From IMG/VR virus record IMGVR_UViG_3300017593_000069, positions 1-64,000 of that record: a stretch of DNA of 64,000 nucleotides; one strand, written 5' to 3'. Positions 26,223 through 34,364 of the stretch are shown here, one piece after another; position 1 is the stretch's first letter; the number at the start of each line of letters is the position of its first letter. Position numbers and translations under genes: made by a program. Source of the DNA: a virus. Under the pieces are notes generated by a model that was given only the letters and a program-made list of their open reading frames with translations, had not been told where the DNA came from and did no database searches.

Positions 26223-28111
26223 CTCACAATATACCTTTTGGTGTACTCTTTCAAAGGTCCGTAAACCTTCTTAATAGCATTCACCATAGGATGTTGAGGT
26301 GGCACAACTTCGAGGGTCCTCTCAATTGCCTCGAGTGCTTTTTGACAATATACTCTCGAAACTTCGTACTGTGCAAGGGCAAAACTCGGATGGAGAGAAG
26401 TTGCTTGAAGGAGGAGTTTGAGCGCTACGTCCAAATTTTCAGGATGCTCTTCATACTCGTTCAACAGATCGAGCGCGAGATTAAAATACGGTAAGGGGTT
26501 TTCCGGTTCCTCCTCTAACTGCATGTTGATCAACTCTCGATAAAAAGAGAGTTTCTCTTTCATGCGTGGGGACAGAAATCCTAGGTGGTAAATCACTACA
26601 TCATTAACTCGTGATACAACACGGTTCTCCTCAGTAGCGCAGCGTTCAAACGTCTCGTGAACCCGATTTGAGTAGTACCAAGTTCGTGGGTTCTTAACCA
26701 AACGAATGGCATCTTGATAGATGACCGTCCCCTCTTGCGGAGTTAAATTGTGCACCTGAAGCTGGACCGCGTCTGTATTCTCAGGTGTTTCCAACATCAC
26801 TGCGTAAATCTGCTTATAGTCAACAATTTCGTCCAGGTCCTGTTGAAGGAGCCAAGTGCCGTTCGCCCTCTGTAAGTACAAATTCCGCGCTTTAGAGAAG
26901 TCTTTATCTAATTTAGTCTCTAACACCTCAGCTCCAAAGCGCTTTGCAAAAGACAGAGATTCATCTTGAGAACCGGTGTCTACCAAAATCACCTGTTGAG
27001 CAAAAGGAAGAGCAGTGCCCAAATACGTGGGGAGGTTTTTCATTTCGTCCTTCATAATCGTTGCAATAGTCAAGGTAGGAGTACGAAGTCTCGCAATAGA
27101 ACAATTGTCGGGTAAGTCATTAACCTTCTTGATAATGGGCACATTAACTGGGCGTAGGCCTTCATAAGGAAGCTGTTGCCCGTAGTAAGGATTAATCAAA
27201 ATACGCGGGGCAATCTTTTCAAAGGAAGCAAAAGCCCTAATTTCCCAAGTAACTTGATCTTTCAAATATCGATTATCCGACCAAGTCCGTAGTACAGGAA
27301 ATTGGTACGCGAAAACAAACGGATCAGGATTGTCACACATCCTTTGCAATTGCTCAAGGGTAAAAATATCGGCAAAATCCTCACCCTCTCTCAGAACAAA
27401 AATCAACTTTCCCTGATCAATTTCAGGAACGTCTAAAGGAGTGCAAACAATGACATCCTTGAACAAAGATTTCGCAGTAGAGGGGATGTCCTTCAACCGG
27501 CGATATTGATAGATTAATACTGGCTCCAACGGTTGAGTTCTGAACCTCGCGTCAAGTTTCAGATCACTAAAATCCTCTTCCATATCCAAAGTGTACATTG
27601 GGAGTACATAGCTAAAACGACCTTGCTTCATCAGCTCATAACATACAAGCTGAACAATTCGCTCGTCTTGAAACACCTTCAGAGCTTTCTCAAACAGAGT
27701 AATAGCCTCCTCTGTTCTGAACGCGAAACACCAAGGGGCAATCCGAGCTAATGCTCCTCTGTCTTTCCTCTTATAGCTCTGTGGTCCCACACCCTTAGGA
27801 AGTCCAGGAACTACAAAACCAACTTCAGGGGAAGAAAGAACTTTCAAAGCCTCACCAAGGAAGTCTAAATTAGAGAGAGCCGCCTTTGGGTGTACAAAAA
27901 CAAAATACTCCGTTTCGACCTTCTCTAATCCAGCAAGTAACTTCCTACCAAAAGTCTTTCCCCCTTCATAAGTACGACAGTTCAAGACTTTGGTAAGATC
28001 TCGTTGATCCTGTCCAACTACAACTAAAGGAATGCCCTCAATGTGAAAAGGTAGTGTAGTGTTCAAAAACGCGACTACATCTTCCGACGTAAACGTTACA
28101 GCGGTAATCAT
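26219..28111 (-). CDS. Two-domain glycosyltransferase with TPR-like C-terminus
   Basis: The 630-residue protein joins an N-terminal GT-A-like region (about residues 1-200: PLVVVGQDQRDLTKVL, TEYFVFVHPKAAL) to a clear GT2 domain (about 345-500: TLTIATIMKDEMKNL, VILVDTGSQDESLSFAKRFG, LQQDLDEIVD as the DxD-type site, VHETFERC). TPR-like helices follow (about 530-620: NPLPYFNLALDLLNEYEEHP, HPSFALAQYEVSRVY). Such GT2-TPR proteins commonly modify proteins or cell-surface glycans. It is placed among neck genes and is probably co-expressed with them. ATG 28111 has GGAAGGAGG upstream. The acceptor is unknown; a capsid or tail protein is the natural guess. Confidence 0.75.
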   Translation of the reverse strand: MITAVTFTSEDVVAFLNTTLPFHIEGIPLVVVGQDQRDLTKVLNCRTYEGGKTFGRKLLAGLEKVETEYFVFVHPKAALSNLDFLGEALKVLSSPEVGFVVPGLPKGVGPQSYKRKDRGALARIAPWCFAFRTEEAITLFEKALKVFQDERIVQLVCYELMKQGRFSYVLPMYTLDMEEDFSDLKLDARFRTQPLEPVLIYQYRRLKDIPSTAKSLFKDVIVCTPLDVPEIDQGKLIFVLREGEDFADIFTLEQLQRMCDNPDPFVFAYQFPVLRTWSDNRYLKDQVTWEIRAFASFEKIAPRILINPYYGQQLPYEGLRPVNVPIIKKVNDLPDNCSIARLRTPTLTIATIMKDEMKNLPTYLGTALPFAQQVILVDTGSQDESLSFAKRFGAEVLETKLDKDFSKARNLYLQRANGTWLLQQDLDEIVDYKQIYAVMLETPENTDAVQLQVHNLTPQEGTVIYQDAIRLVKNPRTWYYSNRVHETFERCATEENRVVSRVNDVVIYHLGFLSPRMKEKLSFYRELINMQLEEEPENPLPYFNLALDLLNEYEEHPENLDVALKLLLQATSLHPSFALAQYEVSRVYCQKALEAIERTLEVVPPQHPMVNAIKKVYGPLKEYTKRYIVR

Positions 28112-28130
28112 AACAACCTCCTTCCTGTAA

Positions 28131-28946
28131 CTAAACTAATTTACGTTTATACGGAGCGAGTAAACTCCTAACTTCAGTCATTACATCCATCTTCGCGTCT
28201 CTCAAGTAGTTCTCAACGTTACTCAATAAACGGCGACTGGAAAAACCTTCAGATTCCCGCAGGTTATAAAGAGCGGCAACGAGCTTCAAACAGGCGAGTT
28301 TAACCGGAGAAGGGATTTGGGAAAGTCCAAAAGTGTAAGTACATTCAAAGAAACCAGTTTGTGGTACGAAAAACTTAATAAGACCTGTGGACAGTTCTAC
28401 AAAATAATCAGTATCCTCAACCAAATCCACACTGTCGAGCTTAATCTCAGTGATTTCAGAAATGGGAAAGTATCTCAGTCCATACTGAGTAGCTCCCGAC
28501 AAGAAACAGCGCTCTGTTTCACTAACAGAACCTAATTTCAACTGTGTATACGCCAAAATCGCGGACGAGGCAGCCAAAAGGAGGGCTCTGAGAAAGGGAT
28601 CTTCAGAAAAATCATCTACGTGCAAATACTCTTTTACTTCATCTAATGTAACAAGCTCAGTAGTCAACGACGAAACGACATCGAACCTGACTTGAGAATT
28701 GGCTAGAAGGTCTTCATAACCATACTTTCCTCGGCCGATTGCAACGTAGGACCCTAACGTAGCAGAAGGAGTAGTCCAATAAGTCAAATAATGTCCGCCA
28801 GAAAAAACAAGATCAACTACATCCACTTTATTTCCAAAAGGATCGAAAACATCTGCCTGAGGTTGTGAAACAAGGACAGTTTGACCTCCTACAACGAAAT
28901 CAAACTGCAGCCTTATCTCACTCCCGGTGTAAACTTGTTTAAACAT
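28131..28946 (-). CDS. Head-tail connector (gp6-like adaptor) with N-terminal extension
   Basis: Residues about 90-271 match the phage gp6/head-tail adaptor family: LVTLDEVKEYLHVDDFSEDP followed by FLRALLLAASSAILAYTQ, then a beta segment and C-terminal helices. This is the usual start of such adaptors ('ltLeevK.yLrid...D..l..li..A...ie.yt'). The first 90 residues form an extra beta domain (RLQFDFVVGGQTVLVSQPQADVF split over two stretches) not found in the minimal family. The position after the capsid gene is as expected. ATG 28946 follows AAGGAGACAGGA. Confidence 0.75.
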   Translation of the reverse strand: MFKQVYTGSEIRLQFDFVVGGQTVLVSQPQADVFDPFGNKVDVVDLVFSGGHYLTYWTTPSATLGSYVAIGRGKYGYEDLLANSQVRFDVVSSLTTELVTLDEVKEYLHVDDFSEDPFLRALLLAASSAILAYTQLKLGSVSETERCFLSGATQYGLRYFPISEITEIKLDSVDLVEDTDYFVELSTGLIKFFVPQTGFFECTYTFGLSQIPSPVKLACLKLVAALYNLRESEGFSSRRLLSNVENYLRDAKMDVMTEVRSLLAPYKRKLV

Positions 28947-29307
28947 TCCTGTCTCCTTCGTTTAAGCAAGCTTTGTAAGTCTCGAGAATCGCCTCAACTT
29001 TCTTCTTACTCATTCGCAAAGTTTTAGAAATCATCGAGACCGAAGCATTTCCGTCTCTATACATTTCAATCACTTTGCGCTCTCGACTCGACTCTGGGAG
29101 AGGAGCCGGAGTAGTATCTACAGACACTTCGACCTTCTTAACCGGTTCACTTTTGGTAACTCGAACAAACCCGTGCATCTCCAAAGTTTGTGCGGTGTCT
29201 TCATACTTCACCTTACACCGCCCCTTATAAACTCGAACTAACTCCCTATACGTGGGCATCTCCCAATATTCACCCTCATAAGGCCCTTTATATTCTAACT
29301 CTATCAC
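28939..29307 (-). CDS. Small protein with C-terminal helix-turn-helix
   Basis: I chose GTG 29307: it has GAGGAGG six bases upstream, whereas the longer frame to 29364 begins close to the terminator with no ribosome binding site. The 122-residue product has a beta-rich N-terminal half (LEYKGPYEGEYWEMPTYREL, KGRCKVKYED), a Pro/Ser linker, and a helix-turn-helix-like end (KVIEMYRDGNASVSMISKTL, then MSKKKVEAILETYK). Phage proteins at this point are often head-tail joining proteins or capsid-associated. The HTH end suggests nucleic-acid binding, which is unusual in that position. Confidence 0.6.
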   Translation of the reverse strand: MIELEYKGPYEGEYWEMPTYRELVRVYKGRCKVKYEDTAQTLEMHGFVRVTKSEPVKKVEVSVDTTPAPLPESSRERKVIEMYRDGNASVSMISKTLRMSKKKVEAILETYKACLNEGDRNV

Positions 29308-29397
29308 AACAACCTCCTCATTACACCACAAGTACTTATAGTAAGTTTTTACCGACTTTCCCACAGAAAAGCAAGTACCAACTAGTTAAGAAGCAAC

Positions 29398-29432
29398 AAA
29401 AAACCCCCAACGTCAACACGTTGAGGGTTTTT
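29398..29432 (-). terminator. Rho-independent terminator after the capsid gene
   Basis: Minus-strand RNA from about 29432 to 29398 forms a stem with CAACG pairing with CGTTG around a six-base loop, one mismatch, then CCC/GGG and an A5/T5 extension. It ends in TTTTTT. It lies 24 bases after the stop codon of the major capsid gene, so it would limit read-through into the neck and tail genes and help make capsid mRNA more abundant. Confidence 0.85.
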
Positions 29433-29455
29433 ATACTACTTCTTAACTGAACTAA

Positions 29456-30406
29456 TTACCTGATACCTACAATGCACGAAATTGCTTGAGGATCTCTGGC
29501 TACCAACACCTCATCAGCGAAGATATCAAACTTATCATACTGACTACTTTCCTTAGCCAGCGGTTGAACGGTTAGCGGGGTCAACTCAGAGACGAATACT
29601 TTGCTTGTATCAACTACAAACAGAGTACTCAAATTACCTCCTGTGAGAGAAGTAATTGTAGCACCGCTAGCACTCACCTGCTGAGTATCCGGAATCTGGT
29701 TGCTAACCAAAATAGGAACCTCGTTATAACTCAAAACCTCAAATCCACCTTTCACCTTCACCATGTTAATGAACCTTTGCTGTGCCTGGAGCAATGCCCT
29801 AATCCTTCTACGGGTCCTCTTTGAACATACGATCAAACTGGGCATACCACGAATGGCGTCCAAAGCCTGATCCAGCAGTGCCAGAGTTAAATCACCACCT
29901 GTGTTGTCGGACCCAGCAGGAATAATATTCGAGGAATCGCACAGCTTGTACAGTCCGTCAAACTCCTTAGCGTTGGCGCTGGAGTCTCCCCAACAAATAG
30001 CATACTCCTCTTTATCTTTGAAATCCTCTGCCTTCGCCTCCATCTCAGCTGTTAGAATATCAACGTACTTAGAACCGATAGCGCGCGCCTTACGAGTAAC
30101 CTTCCCTTGTGTTCCGATAGTCTTATAAAGGAACTCGACCTGTTCATAAGTACCGGTTTCTTCATCAAAAGAATCAGTATCAGCATAGAACGCAGCCTTA
30201 GCAGCACCAGGGGTTCTACGATTGATGTAAACCCCTGCACCAGAACCGGGTTTCCTAGGTATATTCTGTCTCAGCGGGTTAAGGTGCTCGACCATCTGGG
30301 TGATGATCTTATCAACTTCCTTCGGCAGGATATCAGCGATACCTTCATAACCGCCACCAGTATTCTCTGCTAATGCCCTTCGAAGTTCAGATATAGGATT
30401 CAACAT
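29456..30406 (-). CDS. Major capsid protein, HK97 fold
   Basis: The 316-residue protein follows the protease/scaffold gene and precedes a strong terminator, as for the most highly expressed virion gene. It shows the HK97 order: an N-terminal arm, an E-loop-like stretch (AAFYADTDSFDEETGTYEQV), the spine-helix segment (DILTAEMEAKAEDFKDKEEY), a P-domain with SLIVCSKRTRRRIRALLQA, and A-domain strands ending in LVARDPQAISCIVGIR. Residues SNQIPDTQQV and VSELTPLTVQPLAKES agree with the end of many capsid proteins. Its ATG overlaps the last base of the preceding gene. GGAGGTG lies nine bases upstream. Confidence 0.85.
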   Translation of the reverse strand: MLNPISELRRALAENTGGGYEGIADILPKEVDKIITQMVEHLNPLRQNIPRKPGSGAGVYINRRTPGAAKAAFYADTDSFDEETGTYEQVEFLYKTIGTQGKVTRKARAIGSKYVDILTAEMEAKAEDFKDKEEYAICWGDSSANAKEFDGLYKLCDSSNIIPAGSDNTGGDLTLALLDQALDAIRGMPSLIVCSKRTRRRIRALLQAQQRFINMVKVKGGFEVLSYNEVPILVSNQIPDTQQVSASGATITSLTGGNLSTLFVVDTSKVFVSELTPLTVQPLAKESSQYDKFDIFADEVLVARDPQAISCIVGIR

Positions 30407-30984
30407 TACTTTTCACCTCCTTTATACTTTTCTGTGAAATCCCACAGCATCCTCATCTTCTCAGAAGGATCTGCGTTTTTGTACTCTTCCGACTCGAGAA
30501 ACTGCCGGATTGCATCCTCGGGAGCCTCTTCAGACCTCTCGCCACGAACAACTACAGTTTCCTTCAACTCCTTAACTTCATCAGTAAGAGCCCGAACACT
30601 TTCGAGCACTTCTTGCATCGGCTCCTCCGCATTCTCTTCAAGATCGAGCTCCTCTACACTCTCTTCAATCTCTGCAGACTTTTTTGCAGGGTAGGGATAA
30701 GGATAGGGGTAAGGATATTTTTCCAACTTGTCCAAAATCTTCTTAAGCATCTCCATCGCCTCATCCAACTTCTTCATAACAGCATCTAAATTCGCGGCCT
30801 TAAGAAGTTCGTCCGCCCGCTCAACCAACGCAGAAACACGCTCATCAAGGTCTAGTAACAGTTCAAGCTGACTGGATTCCACTGCCTCAATCAACTCCTC
30901 AGTTCCTTCCTCTTCTTCAAGAGCTTCCTCTTCCTTCTCCTCAAGCTCCTGCTCCTCTAGCTCTTTCATTTCCTTATCACTCAT
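30406..30984 (-). CDS. Nested scaffold protein from internal start (192 aa)
   Basis: An ATG at 30984, in frame with the protease gene, is preceded by AAGGAGG with seven bases spacing, as good as any start in the window. It would give a 192-residue, highly acidic coiled-coil protein (MSDKEMKELEEQELEEKEEE at the N-terminus). This corresponds to the scaffold part of the protease fusion, the same arrangement as lambda C/Nu3. More scaffold than protease is needed per prohead, so independent translation makes sense. The product itself is inferred. Confidence 0.65.
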   Translation of the reverse strand: MSDKEMKELEEQELEEKEEEALEEEEGTEELIEAVESSQLELLLDLDERVSALVERADELLKAANLDAVMKKLDEAMEMLKKILDKLEKYPYPYPYPYPAKKSAEIEESVEELDLEENAEEPMQEVLESVRALTDEVKELKETVVVRGERSEEAPEDAIRQFLESEEYKNADPSEKMRMLWDFTEKYKGGEK

Positions 30985-31551
30985 TTTGTCACCTCCTTGT
31001 TCTGAATTAACATCCCTTTGTAAGGGGACGAAGTCATTATCGCTCGCACTCCTTTGTACATACCACGATTGAATCTCTGCTTCATCAACAGCAGGTACGG
31101 AAACAACAGATACCTCAAGCAACTTCAAGTTATCAACAACTGACGTGGACCTTCCAGTATTCTCATCCCACTCTTCATGAGAAGCTAAAATCCGTCCGCG
31201 GATCGAGAACTTGTTCAACGTTCCTGATTTGATCTTCTCCTGAATCTCTTGCTCTGTCTTATCAATTACAGCAATTGTAAACAACCCCTTATTATCCAAC
31301 TTCACCTCATGAATGCGGCCAATAGGGCGATTTTGATCATGATTGAACAACACTGTGCTTCTCTTCTTCAGGTCCTCAGCAGCGTTAGACAATGCCTTCC
31401 TAGATATGACAGCATTATCCAAACCTTTATCATAAGTTGTAGCATAACCTGCGATCACCAACTCCCCCGGATTAGCAATCTTCTCGGAAACCTCAGCTGG
31501 AGCGCGAATGAATTCTGGATTTAACTGAAACAAGCCGTTCTCAAACCTCAT
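30406..31551 (-). CDS. Prohead protease fused to scaffold domain
   Basis: Residues 1-170 or so are an HK97-type S78 prohead protease, with catalytic His in TVLFNHDQNRPIGR and Ser in LNKFSIRGRI. The segment VVDNLKLLEVSVVSVPAVDEAEI is the conserved end of the fold. The rest (about 190-381) is the scaffold: acidic Glu-rich helices, a heptad region (LDERVSALVERADELL), a YP repeat and a further coiled coil. ATG 31551 has AAGGAGG nine bases upstream; the longer frame to 31632 lacks a site. An internal in-frame ATG at 30984 with its own AGGAGG may make the scaffold alone. Confidence 0.85.
   Translation of the reverse strand: MRFENGLFQLNPEFIRAPAEVSEKIANPGELVIAGYATTYDKGLDNAVISRKALSNAAEDLKKRSTVLFNHDQNRPIGRIHEVKLDNKGLFTIAVIDKTEQEIQEKIKSGTLNKFSIRGRILASHEEWDENTGRSTSVVDNLKLLEVSVVSVPAVDEAEIQSWYVQRSASDNDFVPLQRDVNSEQGGDKMSDKEMKELEEQELEEKEEEALEEEEGTEELIEAVESSQLELLLDLDERVSALVERADELLKAANLDAVMKKLDEAMEMLKKILDKLEKYPYPYPYPYPAKKSAEIEESVEELDLEENAEEPMQEVLESVRALTDEVKELKETVVVRGERSEEAPEDAIRQFLESEEYKNADPSEKMRMLWDFTEKYKGGEK
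30688..30717 (-). repeat. Five Tyr-Pro dipeptide repeats in the scaffold
   Basis: Thirty bases encode (YP)5 between two coiled-coil segments of the scaffold. The codons are mixed (TAT/TAC, CCT/CCC), so the repeat is kept at protein level. It is probably a stiff linker between helices. Confidence 0.7.
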
Positions 31552-31628
31552 CTTGCACCTCCTTCCTGTTCCAAATTTTTTCCATAATAAAGTCACAGGG
31601 AACCTAAATTTGGGCAAGGGGTCCACGG

Positions 31629-32519
31629 TCACACTTTCAAACTGACCTTATGCCAAGCCCCCTCTTCCAAGTACTGATACTGTCTCTGGCTCTTCAGAGC
31701 TAACACCAAACTATCCCGCACCTTTAAACGTTTCGCTTTTGACTCTATAGTCCAATACTGAAAAGCTCTTGGAATTCTCTCCTTCAGTGCCTGGGGCAGC
31801 CCACTAAAATGCACAGGGGAAATAAATCGTTTCTTTACAGCTCGTGTAGAAAGAACATACGGGGTCTGGTTCTTTGCTTTAATCCAAAGAAAACCACTAA
31901 TTTCCTTACCCTCTTCCAGCTTCTGGGTCGTCCCAACAAGTACGGGTCGGGCACTGGCAGTAAAGAAGGTAAAGTTCTTACCAAAAGGTCGAAGAATGTA
32001 CCGTCCTCTAAAAGCCTTACCCTCAGTAAAGTAAAACTCAAACTCGTCCAGTTTCCGAGTTAAATGTTCCACTTTACCTTTATCAACAATCGTCATATAG
32101 GACCACCATTTGCGCAAAACTCGAGCGCCAATAGTGCCTGGAGGAGAGATGTACTTTTTCACTCTCATCCATGCCTTAGCTTCCGGTAACTTAACAGTTG
32201 CCGCTAAGCTGCGCTGGCCCTGAATTTCTCCTGTTTTGAAGTTTAGTTTGAAGTTCTTAGGGTCTCGAACAACTTTCAAGAACTCTGTCCAACCCTTCGG
32301 TCCATTGGGGCGGCGTTTGACAGCACCTTGCTTGTAAATGAACAAGGTAACTCCAATCACGTTATTGGGGTCGCCACAGTAACCCATTCGCAAGTCTCCG
32401 TGGAGGACGCTAGCCCAATGAACGTGAAGAATGTAGTCGAATTTACCTTCACACCAAACTAAAAAAGGGCTGAGGTACTTCTTAAAAGTATAGGAAGTTA
32501 CCGAGATATTCTCTCCCAC
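31629..32519 (-). CDS. LigD 3'-phosphoesterase-like protein beside the terminase
   Basis: The 296-residue protein contains HWASVLHGDLRM. Its His, His, Asp and Arg occur at the spacing (i, i+6, i+8, i+10) of the metal-binding motif HxxRxLHYDLRLE of the LigD phosphoesterase domain, which removes 3' phosphates and ribonucleotides from DNA ends. Further on, SPPGTIGARVLRKW, VDKGKVEHL and EFYFTEGKAFRGRYIL follow the order of that fold (G-x-Y-G-A..., strand, 'l.G..l.Gr..L'). The second His/Tyr pair of LigD is not evident, so activity is uncertain. Its place between terminase and protease suggests a role at DNA ends or in packaging. GTG 32519 follows AGGGGG. Confidence 0.5.
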   Translation of the reverse strand: MGENISVTSYTFKKYLSPFLVWCEGKFDYILHVHWASVLHGDLRMGYCGDPNNVIGVTLFIYKQGAVKRRPNGPKGWTEFLKVVRDPKNFKLNFKTGEIQGQRSLAATVKLPEAKAWMRVKKYISPPGTIGARVLRKWWSYMTIVDKGKVEHLTRKLDEFEFYFTEGKAFRGRYILRPFGKNFTFFTASARPVLVGTTQKLEEGKEISGFLWIKAKNQTPYVLSTRAVKKRFISPVHFSGLPQALKERIPRAFQYWTIESKAKRLKVRDSLVLALKSQRQYQYLEEGAWHKVSLKV

Positions 32520-32581
32520 ACCTTAATCCCCCTAACATCTTAAGAAAAGCTTACTAGGATAACACAGAAAAGTGCAAGACG

Positions 32582-34027
32582 TCAGAGTTCTACGACAGCA
32601 TATCCGCGGCCTACTCGCTTTCCTTCTAGGAAAAGCCTAATTGCTTCACGACTAAACCACCAAGCAAAAACAGTGTCGTCTTTCTTACTATAAGGATACG
32701 ACAGTACCTCTCTTTTCCATTGGCACCAAGAACAACTACACTCAAGAGGGTGATCCCAAGAAGGGATCATCCACATATTATTATCAAGTTCCACTCTAAG
32801 AGAAGGGATCCCTACCGAAATCAAGTGCTTTTGAACGCCTGTGTAATACGGTTTTAGAGGTAATTTACTTACTTCAGAAATCCAATCTTGCATCATAGAC
32901 TGAGTAGCGTTTGACTCAATCATAATCACTTCGGGTTGGTACTGCTTGTACATCCGAATGAGCTTGCGGGTCACATCAGGAGCTGGTTGCTTCAACCGAG
33001 CTATTTCAACAGGCCACCGAATTAGAGTTTCAGCATTCACCCGCACCACAAAAATCACCGAAAAATCATCTCCATGTCCAGCTGAAATATCCACCCCAAA
33101 GTAACACTTGATAAGAGAAGGATCCACATCGTTATACTCAGGAGGATTAGACCCTGGAGAAAGAGGCCAATCAGACCGTTGTTTAAATGAAGATGGCGGG
33201 AAAAGAGCAGTATCTACACGTGTTGGACGATGGCGAAAGCCTTTATCGAAAGCCAAAGGGTTTTCCTTCCACTTCTTATAAAGCTTCTCTCGCGACCACA
33301 CTTGGGGCCATAGAGGGTCAAAGTTATCATTTATCGCCCAAACTTTACGAAACTCCCAGTCTTTATTCCTGAGCAATTCAGAGAGCAGATCGTCTTCATG
33401 CCAAATAGTACCAACAACTACCGCTTGGTTCCCTTGTGGTTCGAGAGTATTCATCCAAGTATCATAGAAAGCTTCCTTTACTTTTCTCCGCAAACCTTCA
33501 GTAACGCAGTTCAAATTATCAACCATGTCATCTCCAATTATCACATCTGACCTACCTCCGGCCCCTGTAGATAGAACACTTCTTGCTTCGATCGTAGGAT
33601 CACGAAGAACCAAAGAACGCTCCACATACAATCTATCCTTCGTCCAATAACGTGTCTTTGCGGGTCTAATCTCAGGAAAAACAAACTGGTACCTTTTATT
33701 AAAAAGAAGAGTACTCGAAACTGCGGCTAAAATCTCTCTACCCTTGTCAATAGAGTTAGTTATGATCTTAATCCTTATATTGGGGTTACGCCCAATCAAC
33801 CACGTCGAATACGCAATAGAAACTATGGTAGTTTTAGAGTGGGCCCGAGGAGCAGCAATCACAACTCGAGAACACTTCATAAGAGCGTCAATCCACTCTC
33901 GATGCATTGCCGACACTGGAAACCCAAAAACGAAGATCAAGTAGTGAAGGAAACTATTTTGGCAAATAGTACGAAGCTTCTTTAACGAAATGTGGAACTT
34001 ACTTTGACTCAAATCTCGAGAAGGCAT
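32582..34027 (-). CDS. terL: Terminase large subunit
   Basis: This ATP-driven motor cuts and packages phage DNA. The 481-residue protein has a Walker A-like VIAAPRAHSKTT, a Walker B-like DVIIGDDMVDN with acidic residues, and a coupling VVVGTIWHEDDL. The C-terminal RNase H-like nuclease has GVDISAGHGDDFS, VIMIESNAT and DDTVFAWW, the three acidic positions. A CSCSWCQW cluster near the C-terminus is unusual and may bind zinc. No intein is present, in contrast to the portal, MBL and polymerase genes. ATG 34027 overlaps the small subunit gene by 29 bases, so the two are translationally coupled. Confidence 0.88.
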   Translation of the reverse strand: MPSRDLSQSKFHISLKKLRTICQNSFLHYLIFVFGFPVSAMHREWIDALMKCSRVVIAAPRAHSKTTIVSIAYSTWLIGRNPNIRIKIITNSIDKGREILAAVSSTLLFNKRYQFVFPEIRPAKTRYWTKDRLYVERSLVLRDPTIEARSVLSTGAGGRSDVIIGDDMVDNLNCVTEGLRRKVKEAFYDTWMNTLEPQGNQAVVVGTIWHEDDLLSELLRNKDWEFRKVWAINDNFDPLWPQVWSREKLYKKWKENPLAFDKGFRHRPTRVDTALFPPSSFKQRSDWPLSPGSNPPEYNDVDPSLIKCYFGVDISAGHGDDFSVIFVVRVNAETLIRWPVEIARLKQPAPDVTRKLIRMYKQYQPEVIMIESNATQSMMQDWISEVSKLPLKPYYTGVQKHLISVGIPSLRVELDNNMWMIPSWDHPLECSCSWCQWKREVLSYPYSKKDDTVFAWWFSREAIRLFLEGKRVGRGYAVVEL

Positions 34028-34364
34028 CTACCACTTCCTTAAACTCCTGAAGAGCTTGGTATGCGAGGTCCTGTTCTCCTTTCTTGTGCTTGCCGTGTAA
34101 CTCATGCTTAAACTTTAATACTAATTCCAAACCACGGAGAACGTCACTCCAATTCTTCGGCCTAATGCTTTCATTACCGCGTAACTCTTCTATTATCCTC
34201 TCAGCAATTGTATCAATCGCTTCCTGTTCAGGCGAACCAACCTCAGATGGAATGTCCTCCTGCTTAGGTAAGTCCTCAGAGGCAGCTTTACCCAACCCCA
34301 AGACCGGAGGAGACTCTAAATCGTCTAACGAGTGATCAAGAAAATCTTCAAGTTTCTTTGACAT
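33999..34364 (-). CDS. Putative terminase small subunit
   Basis: The gene directly precedes and overlaps terL, where the small subunit is usual. The product (121 residues from ATG 34364) is helical and charged: SKKLEDFLDHSLDDLE, then DTIAERIIEELRG and KNWSDVLRGLELVLKFKHEL, finally helices ending in SRFESK. A recognisable DNA-binding HTH is not obvious, so this is a call by position and composition. The shorter start avoids a long overlap with the upstream gene's end and leaves 17 bases of overlap. Confidence 0.55.
   Translation of the reverse strand: MSKKLEDFLDHSLDDLESPPVLGLGKAASEDLPKQEDIPSEVGSPEQEAIDTIAERIIEELRGNESIRPKNWSDVLRGLELVLKFKHELHGKHKKGEQDLAYQALQEFKEVVDAFSRFESK

Noticed and set aside
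32626-32640. Near-identical CTTCTAGGAAAA(A)GCCTAA segments here and at about 56910-56927.
   Set aside because: One is in coding sequence of terL, the other intergenic with a one-base difference; no stable shared structure, so treated as coincidence.
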